A stretch of 64,000 bases of DNA from Brevundimonas sp. Leaf363 (GTDB lineage Bacteria > Pseudomonadota > Alphaproteobacteria > Caulobacterales > Caulobacteraceae): contig NZ_LMPZ01000002.1 of the NCBI RefSeq assembly GCF_001424025.1, positions 1,106,702-1,170,701 on the forward strand. The letters are read 5' to 3'. The notes under the pieces are model-generated. The model did no database searches. It saw only the letters and a list, made by a program, of their open reading frames with translations, and had not been told where the DNA came from. A program made the position numbers and the translations under genes. Shown piece after piece: positions 63,344-64,000 of this stretch. Numbering within the stretch: the stretch's first letter is position 1; each line of letters starts with the position of its first letter.

Positions 63344-64000
63344 ACAGACGACAACGACAAGAAGCCCCGCCCGCGTCAAGCCGGCCCCCGCTCTGACAGC
63401 GACCGGGGCCCGCCCCGTGAGCGCTCCGGCCCCCGTACGGCCGGAAAGCCCGGCGGCAAACCGGGCGGCAAGCCCGGCGAAGCCTCGACTGAGGCCAAGG
63501 CGCCGCTACGCCCCGAGCGAATCGCCAAGGCCATGGCCCGCGCCGGCATCGCCTCGCGCCGCGAGGTCGAGCGGCTGATTGGGCTGGGGAAAGTGGCGGT
63601 GAACGGCCGCATCCTGGACACGGCCGCGACGCTGGTGACGCGCGACGATGTGATCACCGTGGGCGGCAAGCCGATCGGCGCGGCCCAGGCGACGCGCGTC
63701 TGGCGCTATCACAAGCCCGCCGGCCTCTTGACCAGCCACAACGATCCGGCCGGTCGCCCGACGGTGTTCGACGCCCTGCCGGCCGGTCTGCCGCGCGTGA
63801 TCTCGGTCGGGCGCCTCGACCTGAACACCGAGGGCCTGCTGCTGCTGACCAACGACGGCGAGCTGAGCCGCGCGCTGGAACTGCCGGACACGGCCCTGGT
63901 GCGCCAGTACCGGGCCCGCGCCCGCGGCCGGGTCACCCAGGACGAGCTGGACAAGCTGAAGACCGGCCTGACGGTCGACGGCGTCCATTACGGGCCCATC
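63332..64000 (+). CDS. rluB: 23S rRNA pseudouridine synthase, RluB type (cut by window edge)
   Basis: 223 codons to the window end with no stop. A basic Pro/Gly/Lys-rich N-terminal region (KPGGKPGGKPGEAS) precedes an S4 domain (ARAGIASRREVERLIGLGK), then the RsuA/RluB catalytic part VGRLDLNTEGLLLLTND with Asp163. RluB-type enzymes make pseudouridine in 23S rRNA near helix 90. ATG 63332 is inferred; the frame is open and no later ATG precedes the S4 domain except 63532, which would delete it in part. It is divergent from tadA. Confidence 0.85.
   Translation, partial: MVRHTDDNDKKPRPRQAGPRSDSDRGPPRERSGPRTAGKPGGKPGGKPGEASTEAKAPLRPERIAKAMARAGIASRREVERLIGLGKVAVNGRILDTAATLVTRDDVITVGGKPIGAAQATRVWRYHKPAGLLTSHNDPAGRPTVFDALPAGLPRVISVGRLDLNTEGLLLLTNDGELSRALELPDTALVRQYRARARGRVTQDELDKLKTGLTVDGVHYGPI

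Overview
The window is GC-rich, densely packed, single-chromosome-like sequence from an alphaproteobacterium, most probably Caulobacterales (a Brevundimonas-like organism). This is inferred from four things. The RNase E ends in GWWRR, the PNPase-binding tail described for Caulobacter. The S10-spc-alpha ribosomal gene order is alphaproteobacterial. There is an HfsK-like acetyltransferase, and there is a cisplatin-response type ATP-dependent DNA ligase. No phage, transposase, CRISPR array or defence island was recognised.

Layout. 1-320: the 3' end of tuf, with a perfect tandem duplication of its last ~110 bp and a terminator. 0.4-8.7 kb: accessory genes lying between tuf and rpsJ (glycine-zipper lipoprotein, small conserved protein, carboxylesterase, L,D-transpeptidase, SGNH hydrolase, HfsK-like GNAT, cupin/JmjC-like protein, GIN-domain protein, exported protein). 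8.75-20.7 kb: the S10-spc ribosomal operon from rpsJ to rplO, then secY and adk, driven by a clear sigma70-type promoter. 20.7-25.4 kb: three genes set inside the ribosomal cluster (double methyltransferase, TonB-like protein, zinc metalloprotease). 25.4-28 kb: the alpha operon rpsM-rpsK-rpoA-rplQ with a second, very similar promoter and a strong terminator. 28-36.5 kb: GNAT, two-gene ABC exporter, Tet-type MFS transporter, DegP-type protease, VOC protein, rarA and two unknowns. 36.5-43 kb: DsbA-like protein, M48/TPR protease, rne and an N-acetylmuramoyl-L-alanine amidase. 43-53.8 kb: zinc-ribbon protein, J-domain protein, BolA, hybrid histidine kinase, DNA ligase, cysteine-rich protein, MscS channel, threonine aldolase, Atm1-like ABC transporter and a response-regulator pair. 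53.9-57.9 kb: accA, xerD, aroK-aroB and a DksA-type zinc finger. 58-64 kb: tRNA-Arg(CCG), a tightly coupled DUF885/GNAT/DHFR-like/GH18 run, an exported unknown, a MliC-like lipoprotein preceded by a 21-codon hydrophobic ORF, tadA, and the start of an RluB-type pseudouridine synthase.

How it works together. The core is translation and secretion machinery (EF-Tu, 25 ribosomal proteins, RNAP alpha, SecY, Adk, RNase E, TadA, RluB) with envelope maintenance genes around it. The signals that most deserve a second look are architectural: the duplicated tuf end beside an 8.7 kb split of the str and S10 operons; near-identical promoters for the two ribosomal transcription units; CTG start codons overlapping upstream stops; five convergent gene pairs that share one CTAG as both stop codons; a dispersed inverted-repeat family; and a tiny membrane peptide coupled by ATGA to a lysozyme-inhibitor-like lipoprotein. 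None of these is a proven new system.
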